DNA of 64,000 bases, taken from Cyanophora paradoxa (lineage: Eukaryota > Glaucocystophyceae > Cyanophorales > Cyanophoraceae). The stretch is taken from assembly GCA_004431415.1 (NCBI GenBank), contig QPMI01000044.1, positions 372,001-436,000 of the forward strand. The letters run 5' to 3'. Both the position numbers and the translations under genes were made by a program. The notes under the pieces are model-generated. The model saw only the letters and a program-made list of their open reading frames with translations. It had not been told where the DNA came from and made no database searches. Every line of letters begins with the position of its first letter. The first letter of the stretch is position 1. Of the stretch, positions 21,542-33,362 are shown piece after piece.

Positions 21542-24500
21542 TCAGCGGGCCAGGGCCGCCTGGAGGGGCAGGGGGCTCAGCGGGGGGGGAGGGAGCGCCC
21601 CGAAGGCCGGGGCCTGGATGTGGTACGCCGGAGACGCGGGGGGCAGGGGGGGCAGGAAGGCCTGCGGGGGGAGCGGGGGCAGGGGCACGCGGGGTGGCGC
21701 CGGGGCCTGGACCTGGGCGAACGGGGGGGAGAAGGACGACGCCGTCGTGCCCAGGTACGAGAGGCCGCCGGAGCCGGGGGGAGGGGGGGCGTGCGCGGCG
21801 TGGGGCCCGGTGAGGGAGGGCCAGGGGGCGGGCGGGGGTACGGGGGCGAGCGGGGAGTTGGAGGGGATGTAGAGGGGGCTCCGGGAGGCGAGGGAGGCGC
21901 CCGAGGGCGGCTGGGAGTGGAAGCGGAGGGACGTGGCCGGCGAGGACCCGAGCTGCGCCTCCAGCGCCGCCGACAGGCGCCGCGCAACGGCCGCGTGGTG
22001 CGCCGCCGCGCCCCCGGCCCCGGCCCCGGCCCCGCCCCCGCCGCTGTTCTCGCCCCAGGCGCCGAAGCCCGTCCCGGACTCGGACTCCTTTCGCCGCAGC
22101 CGTACCGACGAGTGGCGCCGCGCCTGCGGCTGCTCCTCCTGCGGGCGGCTAAGGCGAGGGGGGGTACACGCAACGACGAGCGGGGGCGGCGCGCACGGCG
22201 GGGGCGGCGTCCGCGGCGGCGGGGGGTACGACGGGAGAGGAGATGGAGCGGCGGCGGAGGGAGGCGGCGGCGGCGGCCGCGGCCACGCGCCCGTCCTTCC
22301 CCGCGGGCCCGAAGGACGGCTGCACCAGCTGGATGCTCGGGCGCCAGCTCTGCGCACGAAGGCCCGGCCCCGGGTCAGCAGGCCGGCTGGCCGGCTAGCC
22401 TAATCCACGCGAAACGAAACGCCCAAATTCGAAGGCCCTCAGACGCGGGCGGGGCGGGCCGGGCGGGGCGCACCCCGCCTGGGCCCCCGCCTGGGCCCGG
22501 GGAGAGGGAGTGGGAGCGCCCGAGGGGCGCGGCGTGCGAGGCCGGCGCGCTCCGCGTCGACAGGAGGGGCCCGCCCCTGCGCGGGCGCATCAGATGGTGC
22601 GATGCGCAGGGCTATAGCTATATCGAATCTCGGGTTCAGTCCGGATCGATCGCGCGGGCCCCGCGCACCGGAACGACGAATTGCGCGAGTCTGCGTCGTC
22701 GCCGCCCTGCTCCGCAGCGTTCGCGGCAGCGGCGGCGGCGGCGGCAGCAGCAGCAATGTCGCCCCCGGGGCGCGAGACCGACGAGCGCCGCCGCTGCGGG
22801 GGCGGAGCAGGGTCGGGTCGGGCGGGTCAGACGCACAGCGAAACCTCAGGCGACTAGGCTAAGGATGAGTCTAGCCTCAGGCGGAGAATGAATGAATGAA
22901 GCCAAGGTGAAGGAGCGGAGAGGGAAAAGAAATTCGAAGGCAAGGGAAAGGTAGAAGGAGAACGGAGGCGGGCCGCGGACGGCGGGCGGCGCTCGCTCGG
23001 TGGTAAGGTGTGGCGGTAGAGTTAAGGTGTGTGTTAAGACTCTGCCCTGTCGGGCAACCCTGACGAGCTCAACTCTGGGTGTCCTTTACGGCGCGAACGA
23101 AGGCTGCCCTGCTCGCACTGGGTCTCCTTTATTATCAACTCTGACTTTAAGCCACCTTGGGCCGTCCCTCCGCCGTCCCTTTAGGAGAACGGAGGCGGGC
23201 GGCGGGCGGCGGGGAGCGCTCGCTCGCTCGCTCGCTCGCTGCCCTGTCGGGCAACCCTGGCACGCGCGCCTTGCACGCGTTCGGTGCCCTTTACCTACTC
23301 TGACTCTAAGCCATCTCGGGCCGGCGCCATCCCTCCGGGGATCTGCATCTCGACGGGGGACGAGCGCCGCCGATAGCCCGAGGCGGCTTAGGTGCGGCGC
23401 TAGAGTTGAGACTCTGCCCTGGCAACTCTGGCACGCCTGCCTGGCAACTTTAACTCTAACCCTGGCACGCCTGCCTGGCAACTCTAACTCCAAGCCACCT
23501 CGACTCTAAGCCATCTATCTCTCCGCACCTCCGGGCCACTCTAGCCAGCCATCTAACTCCAACTCCACGCCGCCTCGACTCTAAGCCATCTCTCGCTCGC
23601 TCGCTCACCTCGACGGGGGCGCGGGAGACGGAGGAGCGCCGGCGCTGCCAGTGGCGCTCCGGCTCCTCCGGCTCCTCCGCGCTGCGCCCGGGCGCCCCGT
23701 TAGGGCGCCCCGCCATAGAAGAGGCGACCCGCGGGGCCTTGGGCGGCTCTGGAAGGAAGGCGCGGCGCGCGGGGCTTTAGGCGGCCGGCGCTCCAGAGCC
23801 CGGCCCCGAGACTAGAGGCGAGGGGGCAAGACGACCCAGAGTGGGCGTGGGGGCGGGCGGGCGGCGGGCGGGCGGGCGGGCGGGCGGGCGGGGGCCTCGT
23901 GTAAGAGAGTACGAGAATCTTGTGTGAGAGGGCTTAAGACTTCTTGTGTGGACCTTAGGCTTCAGACAGGCGGGCGGGCGGGAGGGCGGGCGGGCGGGAG
24001 GGGGCGGGCGGGGGCGAGGGGGCGGACCTGGGGAGGCAGCCGGGCATAGAGCGGGCCGAGTCGATGGCGCGCTTTAATTCCTGCTTTGCGAACGAAGTTA
24101 GCGGGAGGGGGGGGGCGAGCCTGGGGGGACTTCGTTCGCTCGCGCCTTGTCGTCCCAGAAGGAGAGGCGCCGCGTGGAGACGCCCCCGCCCCCCGGGCTT
24201 GTCAAGTCGGCCGCATCGCCCGTCTGGAGGCGGGCGGCTCAGCGCTCAGTGAGGAGGCAATGAGGGGGGAAGCGAGGGGAGGGTACCGCGTTCGCGGCGG
24301 CGGCCAACGCCGCGCGAGCGCCGGCTGCTGAGGTGGGCGAGAGCGTTCCCGACCCAATCTGGCCCCGCGACTGCACCCCGGGACGTGGTTCTCAGCGGGG
24401 TACGGGGTGCGCAAAGGGGTTGCACGCGCCTGGGCTTCGGCGGCGGCGGCGGCGAGGAGGGAGGCGGGGGGCGGGGGCACGAAGCTGGCGCGCCGCACGG

Positions 24501-27385
24501 AGCGCCGCGGGGCGGGGAGGGCGTCCTCGTGGGCCGGGTCCCCGCCGCCCTCGGCCTGGGCGGGCGCCGGGGTCGCTCCCTTCTCCCCCTCTCCGCCCGC
24601 CAGCTGCGCGAATCTCTCGTTCAGAAGACGGGCGATGGTACAGAGAGAAGAAGAAGAAAGAAAGAAACGGGGCACCCCCTCGGCCTCGGAGAAGCGCATG
24701 GGGCGGCCCTGGCGGAGGCACGCGAGGGCGGCGCGGGCGCGGGCCCGCAGCTCCGCGGGGGGCGACGCCGCCTCGCCCCCGGCGGCCGCCGCCTGCAAGA
24801 GCGGAGCGTAAGAAAAGGGCGGCGGCGGCGGCGGCGGGAACAGAGTGGAGCTTGGGATAGAAAGTGCAGGAGAAAGTGATCTTAGATCTTCTAGGTTAGA
24901 GACCGACCTGGAGGAATCCGACTGCGGCGGGGCTTGCGGCGACGAGGCTCAGACCGGCCTCGCACGCCGTCAGCGTCGCCAGCAGGTACGTCGCGTCCTC
25001 CCCCTGCGCCGGGGTACGGCGGGTCGGTCGCTGTCGGGCGCGGGAGTCGTCTGCGAGAGCTGTCCTCCAGCTCTATCTGTTCATCGATCTATTTTTAGGT
25101 GCGGAGGGGGGCGGGTACCGGGGTCCAGGGCCCCCCGCACTGGGCGGCCTCCTCGAAGGAGGGGTCGGGGGGCGCCTCGAGGCCCGCTCCGCCCGCCACC
25201 TGCGCCCGCCCGCCCGCCCCGCGCCTCAGAGTCGAAGAGGGGGAGCGGGGGGCGGGGGGGGAGGGGAGGGGGGGTAGAGGACCTGGACGAGGGCGTAAAG
25301 GCGGTCGGGCTCGGCGAGCAGCCGCGCGGCCGCCTCCTCCCCTGCGCCCGCCCCGCCGGCCGCGTTTACCAGCTGCAGGAGGCCGGGCGCTTGTAGCCAG
25401 CCTAACTTCTAGCCGGGCGCTTCGGGCGCTTCGGTCGCTAGCTAGCTGGCTAGCAAGGGCTCTAGCCAGCCTAGCTAGTTGGGAGGCGGGCGGGCGGGAC
25501 GGGCAAGCGAGGCGGGGGCGGGGGCGGGGGCGGGCGGACGGGGGCGGACCGGTGAGCTTGGAGAGGTCGCGGCGGAGGGAGAAGCCGGCCGGGCCCAGCT
25601 TGGCGGCCTCCGCCTGCGAAACGAGGAGGGGAAGAGGAGGAGGAAGGCGGTTAGGAGGGCGGGAGGGGCCCCAGCCCCCGCGCACGCCCCTCTCTACCCT
25701 CTACCCCCTACCCTCTACCCCCCCCCCCTCTTTTCGGACCTCGGCGTCGCGCTCGGCCTGGGCGGCGATCCAGTCGGGGGCCTCGAGCTCGCCTGTGTCC
25801 ATCGCCGCCAGCCGCACCGCCCGCAGCGCTGCCGTCCGGCGGGAGGCGGTTACGTTGGGGCGAGTCTAGATCTAGCTTGGGCTTCGTTCGCTCGCTCTCG
25901 GGCGGGCGGGCGGACCCGGGGGGACGAGGGGCGCGGCTTCGGGCCCCCGCGCGCAGGCGGCCGCCGCGATCGGCGGCAGCTCCCGCGCCAGCCGCTGCCG
26001 GTACCGCCCTGGCAGAGGAAAGGGGGGGGGGTACAGTTAGCGTCGGCCGGGCGGCCTCGGCTGGCAGGGGAGGGGGGGGGTACCGGTCTGCATGAATCCG
26101 GCGAGGGCGCGCAGACCGAGCCCGACCAGCTCCGGCTCCGGGTGGCTGGGTAGGGGATTAGGGGGAGGGGGGGTGAAGCGGATGGGGGGTAGGCCCACCT
26201 CGCGAGCTGGTACGCGGCGCGCAGCCCGCCCGCTTTCTCGAGCTCCGGGTGCGTCGGGACTGGTCCGGGGGGGTCGGGGGAGGAAGAGGAGGGGGTACAC
26301 GCGAGTTAGATGGGTACGGACCGTGCAGGGCGAGGTAGGCGAGCAGCCGCGCGGGGGATACGCGCTGGAGCGCGGGGTCAGGGGGGCCGGGGTGGGAGGG
26401 GGGTACGGCGGTTTTCGCACGTAGCGGTTCTGGCGCATCGGGTTGCGCAGGTCGTCCACGGCCACCGCGTGTACTCCCGCCTCCACGAAGGGACCCCGCA
26501 GCGCCGGCCACTGCGCGCACCCGCGCTCAGGAGGGGCAGGGAGGAGCCCGAGGGGGGTACGGCGGCGCACCCGGGCCATCGCGGCGACGACGGCGTACGC
26601 CCTCTCCATGACCTCCACCTGTACCCCTCGAGTGAGGTCGCAAGAAGGGGGAAGAGGCCCGCGGGGGGTACGCGTGCGCACGCTGGGACAGTCGCGGCCC
26701 AGCGCGAGGACCTTCAGTACCCCTTCCCTCCCTAGCGCCTCGAAGAGCTGCTGGGCCACTGGCGGGGGACTTGAGATACTTTGGGGTGGGGGGAGCGGGA
26801 GGGGACTACCGGCAGCCGAGGCGCCAGCGGCGTCGAGCATCAGGTGGATGGCGGCGGGGAGCGTCGGGAGCTGCGCGCGGGAGCCGCAGCGTCAGCGCGG
26901 ACCGGCGACGACTCGCAAAACGAAGCGGCCGCGCCGCACCTTTCCCTCAATGAAGTACGCCTTAGCGAGGGGCAAGAGCCCCTGGTGGTGCTCGAAGAGT
27001 ACCCCCGTGCCGGCCTTGGCCCCGTTGCGGTAGAGGAGGTGCAGGGCGCGCATCCCCTCCGCCGCCGTTTTCGGGTCCAGGGACGAGCGCGCGTCCACGA
27101 GGCCAGCCGCGATGTAGTCGTGGAATCCGTCCTGCTCGGATTCGAACGCGCGATAGGAGGAGCGGGGCGCAGGCGCGGGCGGGCGGGCGGACGGACCTGA
27201 GCCAGGTCACAGGCAACCCCGTTCTGGCCGGACTCGTCTGGCGCCAGTACGATGAGACGGGCGCGGCGCGGCGCAGCTAGCCCGCGCTCCGGGTGAGGGT
27301 ACCGTGGGACAGGGCGTTCCACGCGCGGCGGATCTCCGACTGCAGAGTGCTGACGGAGCCACGCCGTGCGAAGACGTATGCGATC
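21542..27385 (-). CDS. ARM/HEAT-like alpha-helical repeat protein with proline-rich C terminus
   Basis: More than fifteen short exons on the minus strand. First recognised: IAYVFARRGSVSTLQSEIRRAWNALSH (from 27385), then DGFHDYIAAGLVDARSSLDPK / AAEGMRALHLLYRNGAKAG, LPTLPAAIHLMLDAAGAS, QQLFEALGREGVLKVLALGRD, VEVMERAYAVVAAMA, VHAVAVDDLRNPMRQN, PARLLAYLALHG, ELVGLGLRALAGFMQ, RYRQRLARELPPIAA, AALRAVRLAAMDTGELEAPDW, LLAEPDRLYALVQ, DATYLLATLTACEAGLSLV and ARLLNERFAQLAGGEGEK. The C terminus is rich in Ser, Ala and Pro and ends at 21542. Repeated amphipathic helices of about 30-40 residues look like armadillo/HEAT repeats, a scaffold for protein binding; the exact family is not recognised. Upstream exons between 27385 and 27990 are unresolved. 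Introns typically start GTACCCC, GTCCG or GTGCG. A partial copy lies inverted at 45592-46099. Confidence 0.7.
24026..24490 (-). repeat. Segment of the ARM gene that is duplicated at 45592-46099
   Basis: Includes the exon encoding FVPPPPASLLAAAAAEAQ, the exon RRLSFWDDKARANE, the exon KRAIDSARSMPGCLPR and the introns between them. Similarity to the 45.6-kb copy extends through the introns, so the duplication is recent. In this copy the first intron begins GCGCGTGC (donor at 24429); the other copy has GTGCGTGT. Confidence 0.85.
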
Positions 27386-27991
27386 CTGGCCAGTGGGGCG
27401 GGCGGGCGGGAAGGGCGGTCAGAATGTGGCCGACGGCTCCAGCCGGATGTCTGGAGCACGTAGCTATAGCTAGCGATGCGGAGCGGTGCGCGTCGCAAAG
27501 CGGCGTGCGCGAGGGCTATGCGCTATCCAATCGGGTAAGGGCGCACGAGGAGGGCCTCCGCCTTGCTGTCTTCTTGAGCGCATACTTGCTAGAAGGACCC
27601 TCCGCTGCCTCGCGACCGTGCTCCTTGCCCTCTGCAGCGAGGGGAATCAAGAGCTGGCGGGACACGACTCGGAGCGGCGTCGGGCTCCTGCACGATCGGA
27701 CCGAGGCACGGCGCACCCGCTGCCGGGACAGGTGCTCCCGCCGCAGCCGACTGGGCGCCGCACACGCCCCCCATGGCACTGCCCCGTCAGGAAGGTTGCG
27801 AAAGTCTAGATCTGCTAGTCGAGAAGCATCCGCCGGGAGCGCGCTAGCGTTCGGGCCATGCTCTACAGATTGCCTTGTTAACGGGCTAGCTGGCGGTTTC
27901 GGGCGATCCTAACCGCGTCTTGCTGGGAATTTGCTGTACCCCTCTCGCAGTAGTGTGTACTAGTGTCACAGTGTGAAAACTCTTTCTCAGC
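27386..27991. promoter_or_regulatory. Divergent region between the ARM gene and the plastid ACT gene
   Basis: Contains unresolved 5' exons of the ARM gene and/or promoters of both genes. The stretch just before the ATG at 27992 (AGTGTGTACTAGTGTCACAGTG) is AT-richer than the rest. No clear element identified. Confidence 0.35.
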
Positions 27992-29433
27992 ATGGCCTTC
28001 GTCTCCGCCATCCCCGTGCTCTCGGCCGGCATCGCCGTGGCGCCGTGCTCGTCCACATGCGCTGCAGCGCCGGCTCGCCGCACCAGCCTAAAGAGCGCCT
28101 TCTCGGGCCAGACTGCAGTCGGCCACAAGTTCGCCGCTGCACCCATCTCCTTCGCTTTCCGTGCTCCGATCACCTTCCGGCCTGTCCCTGTCTGCTCCGC
28201 CCAGGCAACCAGTGCGCACAAAAAAGGTTGGCGTCGTCCTGGTCCGGCTGACGTCCGGCGGCAGGCAATCGCGTTAACATCGACACGGCTGACAATGACT
28301 TCGTCGTGACCGTCGAGGCCGCCGATCGGGAAGGTGCCACACCCGTCATTCCCGCTCGGCCCTGCCCGTCACGGCCCGTCCCCCTGCACGGCCGAGTATC
28401 AGACAAGGATGCGACTGAAACCCATAGACTCCTAGCCCCGCCCCTGCTTCCGCGGCCAGCTGGGCACCGGCCTCACCAGTTGCATACGTGCAATCAGGGC
28501 TGCTCGAGGGGCTCCTCGCGATCTTCCGCGGCTTCGGCTTTGCGGTCAGCAAAGCGTCCGTTCAAACCGTGAACACCCAGGTGCGCTTGATCCTGTGATG
28601 ACCCGGTGGTTGTGCCCCGGGACATGGCGAGCCGCCGCGCGTAGGTCCACGACGTGTTCCACATCCGCCACACGGAGATCACTGATGCGCAGGCGCTTAA
28701 CAATGACATCCTGCCGAGGTGCACGCGCCCGACGCTCGGCCGAGTTGATGCGCGCTTACGGCGTCTCTGCAGCTTGCAGGACGCACTAATGAAGGAGATC
28801 GGCGCGCCGGCCAAGCCGAAGACCGGCAACGTTCGCCACTGCAACGTCAACCTGAAGGGCAACCGGGTGCGATAACCCGAGAGAGATTGCCGCGGCGGCG
28901 GGGCTGCAGCACAGCAGGCTGACAACCGCCTGAACTCGAAGGTCTTCGTGGCGGACAACGCGGCGGGCACGGAGAGCGAGATCAGCGTCGAGACCACGGA
29001 CCGTTCGCACCTCCTCCACGAGCTCGTCGTGCGTGCCGCTGGCTCCGCCGCGCCGCGCCGCCCCGCGCCCCGCTGAGCGCGCCGCCGCCGTCGCCACCAG
29101 AGCACGATGAAGTACCTCGAGCTGAACGTGCACTCGGCTGAGATCTCGACGGAGGGCGACCGCGTGTTCGACAAGTTCGTCGTCTCGTCCAAGGGCAAGT
29201 CCCTCTCGGAGGGCAGGAAGGCGGCAATCGTCAACGGTGCGGCCCCGCGCCGCGCCGGATTTGGATTTGAATTTGATCGCGCTCGCTTTTCTCAGCCCTT
29301 ACGACGGTCCTCCTGTGCGACCCGGGCTCGAACGTCATCTCTGGTGCTTTGCTTTTTCTTCTTCTAATGTTCCTTTTTGTTTGGTTTTCTAACCTCGCGG
29401 CGTTCCTCTACAGACGACCACGACTCGTACTAA
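27992..29433 (+). CDS. Plastid-targeted protein with two ACT domains (ACR11/uridylyltransferase-like)
   Basis: Start MAFVSAIPVLSAGIAVAP at 27992, followed by an Ala/Ser/Arg-rich transit peptide of about 70 residues. Exons then join in phase. ACT 1: DFVVTVEAADRE | GLLEGLLAIFRGFGFAVSKA | VHDVFHIRHTEITDAQAL. Linker: DALMKEIGAPAKPKTGN. ACT 2: SKVFVADNAAGTESEISVE, TTDRSHLLHELV | STMKYLELNVHSAEIS, DKFVVSSKGKSLSEG. The short last exon encodes DDHDSY-stop (29431-29433). The beta-alpha-beta pattern with (D)R.(G)LL and the F-V after the second strand is typical of ACT domains. Plastid ACR11-type proteins regulate glutamine-dependent nitrogen metabolism; that function is inferred. The second domain has TTDRSHLL in place of the usual DRPGLL, so its ligand site may be altered. 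Donors are GTGCG or GTGCC. Confidence 0.85.
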
Positions 29434-30577
29434 GCGCGCTCCGCGCGCGCCGTCGAAGCATCGGAGACTTTCCGGCCTTCCTTCTTTCGAATCCGACTCC
29501 GCATCTGCACCAGTGAAGCGTAGATGCTGTAGACCAGATGTAGCATTATCGCAGTGGGTACGGTAGGTCTGAGAGCCTGGCGGTAGCTATAGCTCTTAGG
29601 CGTTTTGACCTGCACAGTTTTTCAATGGTGTAAATTCGAGGACAGCCCGCGATCGCATCCCTGGCGATCGCGACACTACTTGCGCATGCCTGCCAGCTGC
29701 GCGCGGCTGCATGCTCCCTTACGTGTACAGCAATGCCCGCGCGCGGCCGGGTCCCGGGCGCCGCTACCGCTAGCGCTAGCGCTCGGCCGGGCGCCGGCAG
29801 CCTGATTAACCTGCCGCAGCGCAGCTAGCGCGCATATATATATGCATGCTGGGCCAGGATCTTGGAACTCGGCGGGGAAAACATAATCGATATACTTGCA
29901 TTGCCATCTTTCAGAGATTACAATCTCTCGCGAATACGTACGTACGCACTATAAGGCAACTACATGAATACAAATACGCAAACATGCAAAAGCTACACGT
30001 ACAGGGGGCCCTAGGATCGGATACCGATGCTTGCTGATCGCTCGAATCCGGAAAGCCTGGGGAGCATAGGGGGATAAATTAAGCGACCTTCGTCTACAGC
30101 GCGTCTAAAACGTTTAAACTACAAACTACGTATATATATACAAGGGCTGTAGAAGACGGAATTGGACACTGTGCAGGACGGAATTTACGTGAAATAACCC
30201 TGTCTAAAATGCGGACCCGTAGGATCCGGAGGCGATACACTGCTGAGTGTCTGCTCGTTCTCGAACGGGCCTTCAAATCAAATCGACTGCAGAACATGAA
30301 AAAGAGAAACCGCACGACGGGCCAAAAAGGATGCGGTAGTTAAGTGAACGTACGTTACTAAAGTTGAAGGAAAAATTCTAAACGGTAGCTGAAAGAAACA
30401 CGGGACTCGTACACTCAGGAACGCACACTGGCAGCCTGACTCCAACAAAAAAGCGGGTCTATACAAATTCGAAATGATATATATATAATGCGCGGCCCGG
30501 CCGCCCGGGGCCGGGGCCGAGAGAGGTGGGCCGGGCGCCGATGGGGGCCACCGAGTACCCCCCGCCGCGCGCCTCGG
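29434..30577. other. Intergenic region, non-coding
   Basis: No credible exon. Contains palindromes such as GCTAGCGCTAGCGC (29770) and runs of TATATATA (29834, 30130, 30480). Convergent 3' ends on both sides (ACT gene ends at 29433, RWP-RK gene ends at 30578). Confidence 0.55.
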
Positions 30578-32876
30578 TCAGCGGCGTACGAGGAGGGCGG
30601 CCGCCGCCGGGGAGAGAGTGTGGCCGGGGTACCGGTACGGGGCCGGCGCGGCCCGGGCGGGCGAGGTGGGAAGGAGGCTGACGGGCCGTGGGGGGGAGGG
30701 GTGCCGGGGTACGGGGGGCAGCGTCGCACCCAGGCCGGCGAGCCAGGCGGGGGGAGGGGGGCTGGCCCCCGGATCCATCGGCGCCGGATTCGCGAACGAG
30801 AACGCGTAGAATTGAGCGTTCGCCTGAGCGTTCGTCTGCGGGCTCCAGACGGGGGGAACGGGCGCCCGGGCCCCCGCGCGGGCCTCCGGCTCGTCGTCGC
30901 TCGAGCAGTCCTCATCCGAGTCCGGCCCGCCGCGCCGCCCGCGGGACGCCGAGCGGCCCTGCTCGAACCCTCGGGTTCGAATCTCGACTGGGAGGGGTAC
31001 AAGGTTTGGTCGCACCCGCTTGTGCGAGCCCGCCTGCGGCGCCTTGCGCCCGGTGGGGCTGCTGGAGGGAGTCGCGACGTCCCGCGCCCGCGTGCGGGCC
31101 CGCTTGGCCTGGGGGTACGCCGCCGCCGCGATCTCCGGGTCCTCCTTCTCCTCCTCCCCGCTCTCGCCGGCGTCCTTTGCGGCTTGCTGCGCGCGGCTTG
31201 AGCGGAGCGAGCGGGCTGGGTGGGAAGGAAGAGGGAGAGGGCGCTTGCCTTGGCGCGCTGGCGGCTGTGGTGGAGGAAATTGAGTACCCGCCGGACCTGC
31301 TGGAAGCCGCCTGCGCCCGGCCGGCTCGGATCAAATTTGGATCAAATTACATTTCTAAATTCGAATCCGGCGCACGCTTCGAGTCCGGGTTGGCCTTCAG
31401 CTCCACCTCGGCCTCCGCGACGGTCTCGCGGTGCTGCGAGCCGACCGGATCAAATTCGGATCGAATCTCTCTCGGATCGAATCCCGCACCTTTGCCGCGG
31501 TCGCATGGTCGATCTCGCCCTTACCCAGCGACTTCGTGATCCTGCCGCGAGCGGAGCGTGAGCGGCAGAGGACAGAGGACAGCGCAGGGGCGCGCGCGCA
31601 CATCTCGCGGCAGTGGGCGAGGCACTCGAACTTGCGCCAGGGCCAGCGGTTGATCCCGTACGAGCGCACTGCGGCCGTCCGCGTCAGCGCTCGGAGGAAG
31701 AAGAGGCGAAGGCGCATGCGAGGCGGGCGGGCGGGCGCACCGATCTTCTTGAGGATCGTCTCGGAGATGCGGAGCTCGGCCGCGGCCCGCTTGATCGGCT
31801 GCGGCGAGGGAATTCGATCCGCGTCAGAACTTGACACGTCAAACTGATCCCGAATCCCGCGGGCCGCACGAACCATCGCGAAGAGGGCGACCAGCTGCTC
31901 GCGCGTCGGCTTCACGGCGGGATACTCGGGGAACGCCTTCGGAGCATCTCCGCCGCCGATGCCGGCTCCGGCGCCGTCCTTCCGAGGGCTGCCCCCGTCC
32001 TCCTCCTCCTTCATCGCCGCGGGCGGAGGTGACTGCGCGATGCGTAAGCGCGGCTCGCAGCCCTAGGTTCGGAGGGGACAGGCGAGGGGCACCTGCCGGC
32101 CGGCGATGGCCTGGAGCGGTCGGCGCGTGCGCTGGCCCTATGATTCGGCCGGTCAGGGTCGATAATTGGGCCGCGCGGCGGACGCCCAGAAACGCACCGG
32201 CGACAACGCGACGGCGCGGACGACAGTGGAGGCCTTCACAGCGTCCGACGACCCCGATTCGTCAGCGATGGGGACCGGGGACGGTGACGGGCTGTCTTCG
32301 CTGTCGGACGGGCTGTCGGCAGAGGCACCCTCCTGCTGCGAGCGGGTCCTGTCAGCTGAAGCGTTGGCGGATGCATGTTTGCGGGCGTGGCGGACGGTCG
32401 GGAGGGAGCGCGGGCGAAGGCGCGGGTCATCGAAGGACGCGCCCTCCAGAAGCCGAATTATGGATGCGTCGCTGCCGCAGGACTGCGGCGTGCACGGCTC
32501 GTGACCTGACCCCAGCCCGTGCTCGGCACGGAGAGCCGCGAGGCGGCCGGAGTCGACCGGACTGCAATTGGGGCCCCGTAAAAAGGGCGGTTCGGTGACC
32601 GAGAAGTTCTGCGGGAGGAGCAGGTGCAGAGAGGCCTAAAATGGCGATAAGCGTCGAAATTTGCGCGTATGGCACGCAGGAGTTGGGACCACGCACAGAG
32701 ACAGCGGCAGAAGGACCTGTGACCGGTGAGAAGAGGAATCCGAAATGCTGCGGGTCGAGCTGCGCTGGCCCCCTCCGGCTCGCCCTGTCGCCTGCGCCGT
32801 CCGCCGCGCAGTCGGGCGCTCTCTCCGCGCCCGCCGCGCTCCACTGGAGCTGGTCATCGGGCTCAAGCGAGAACAT
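30578..32876 (-). CDS. RWP-RK domain transcription factor
   Basis: Start MFSLEPDDQLQWSAAG at 32876. Exons join in phase: GFLFSP | SCGSDASIIRLLEGASF...VRAVALSP | SPPPAAMKEEEDGGSP...EQLVALFAM. The RWP-RK domain follows: PIKRAAAELRISETILKKI (about 31800-31742), joined by an intron to VRSYGINRWPWRKFECL (about 31690-31625). RWPWRK is the signature motif, and the upstream helix matches the ISETILKK(I/C) part of the family. After it come QVRRVLNFLHHSRQRAK, an acidic EEEKEDPEIAAAAYPQAKR segment and a long Pro-rich tail ending at 30578. RWP-RK proteins bind DNA and control nitrogen responses or gamete functions in algae and plants. One intron (donor at 31248) begins with GC. Divergent from the gene at 33363. 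Confidence 0.88.
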
Positions 32877-33362
32877 GGAGTCCAGCTCCAAGAAGGTGAG
32901 CTCAGCCAAGCAGCTCCTGCTCGCTGGACTGATGAGCTGGCGCTGCTGAGGGCTGGGCCGCATTTTGCTCCTTGGTGCCCTGCGGTGGTGGATGCGAACT
33001 GAGAGTTCGGAGCTTGATGGCTAAAAATCGAGATGGGGGAACGACGAAAAAAAGCTTGACAGGACGGGAGCTAGCAGCTCCGCAAGAGCGCGTGGAGCTC
33101 GGCCATCGGCGGAGAGGCGAAAGGAGCGAGCACGCGCGCAGCATCAGAGGGCCACGCGCTGCTTGCGCGCACCGGAGCCGCGGGTGGACACTCGGCGGAG
33201 ACGCGATTGAGTTCGCCTGGGTTGACAGGTCGGTCTCAGACTTCGCAGGAACATTGCCAGTGCATCGCGCACCGTGTTTCCGACGCCCGATCCCCCCGGG
33301 ACTCGCTGCGCCGGCCGCCGGCTGCTTCGCGTTTCCTGATCACGTACCCCCTTCGAGGATCA
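32877..33362. promoter_or_regulatory. Divergent intergenic region (RWP-RK gene / small plastid protein gene)
   Basis: 486 bases between two opposing start codons. Probably carries promoters for both. No motif assigned. An alternative upstream start of the RWP-RK reading frame remains open to about 32963. Confidence 0.35.

Noticed and set aside
21620-22891. 423-codon open frame on the plus strand
   Set aside because: Antisense shadow of the ARM gene's proline-rich C terminus. The Arg/Gly composition has no domain, and the minus strand has splice-compatible exons with a natural stop.
32966-33360. Plus-strand open frame of 180 codons starting near 32972
   Set aside because: Lies in the divergent promoter interval; composition lacks domain signal and it overlaps the better-supported frame at 33363.
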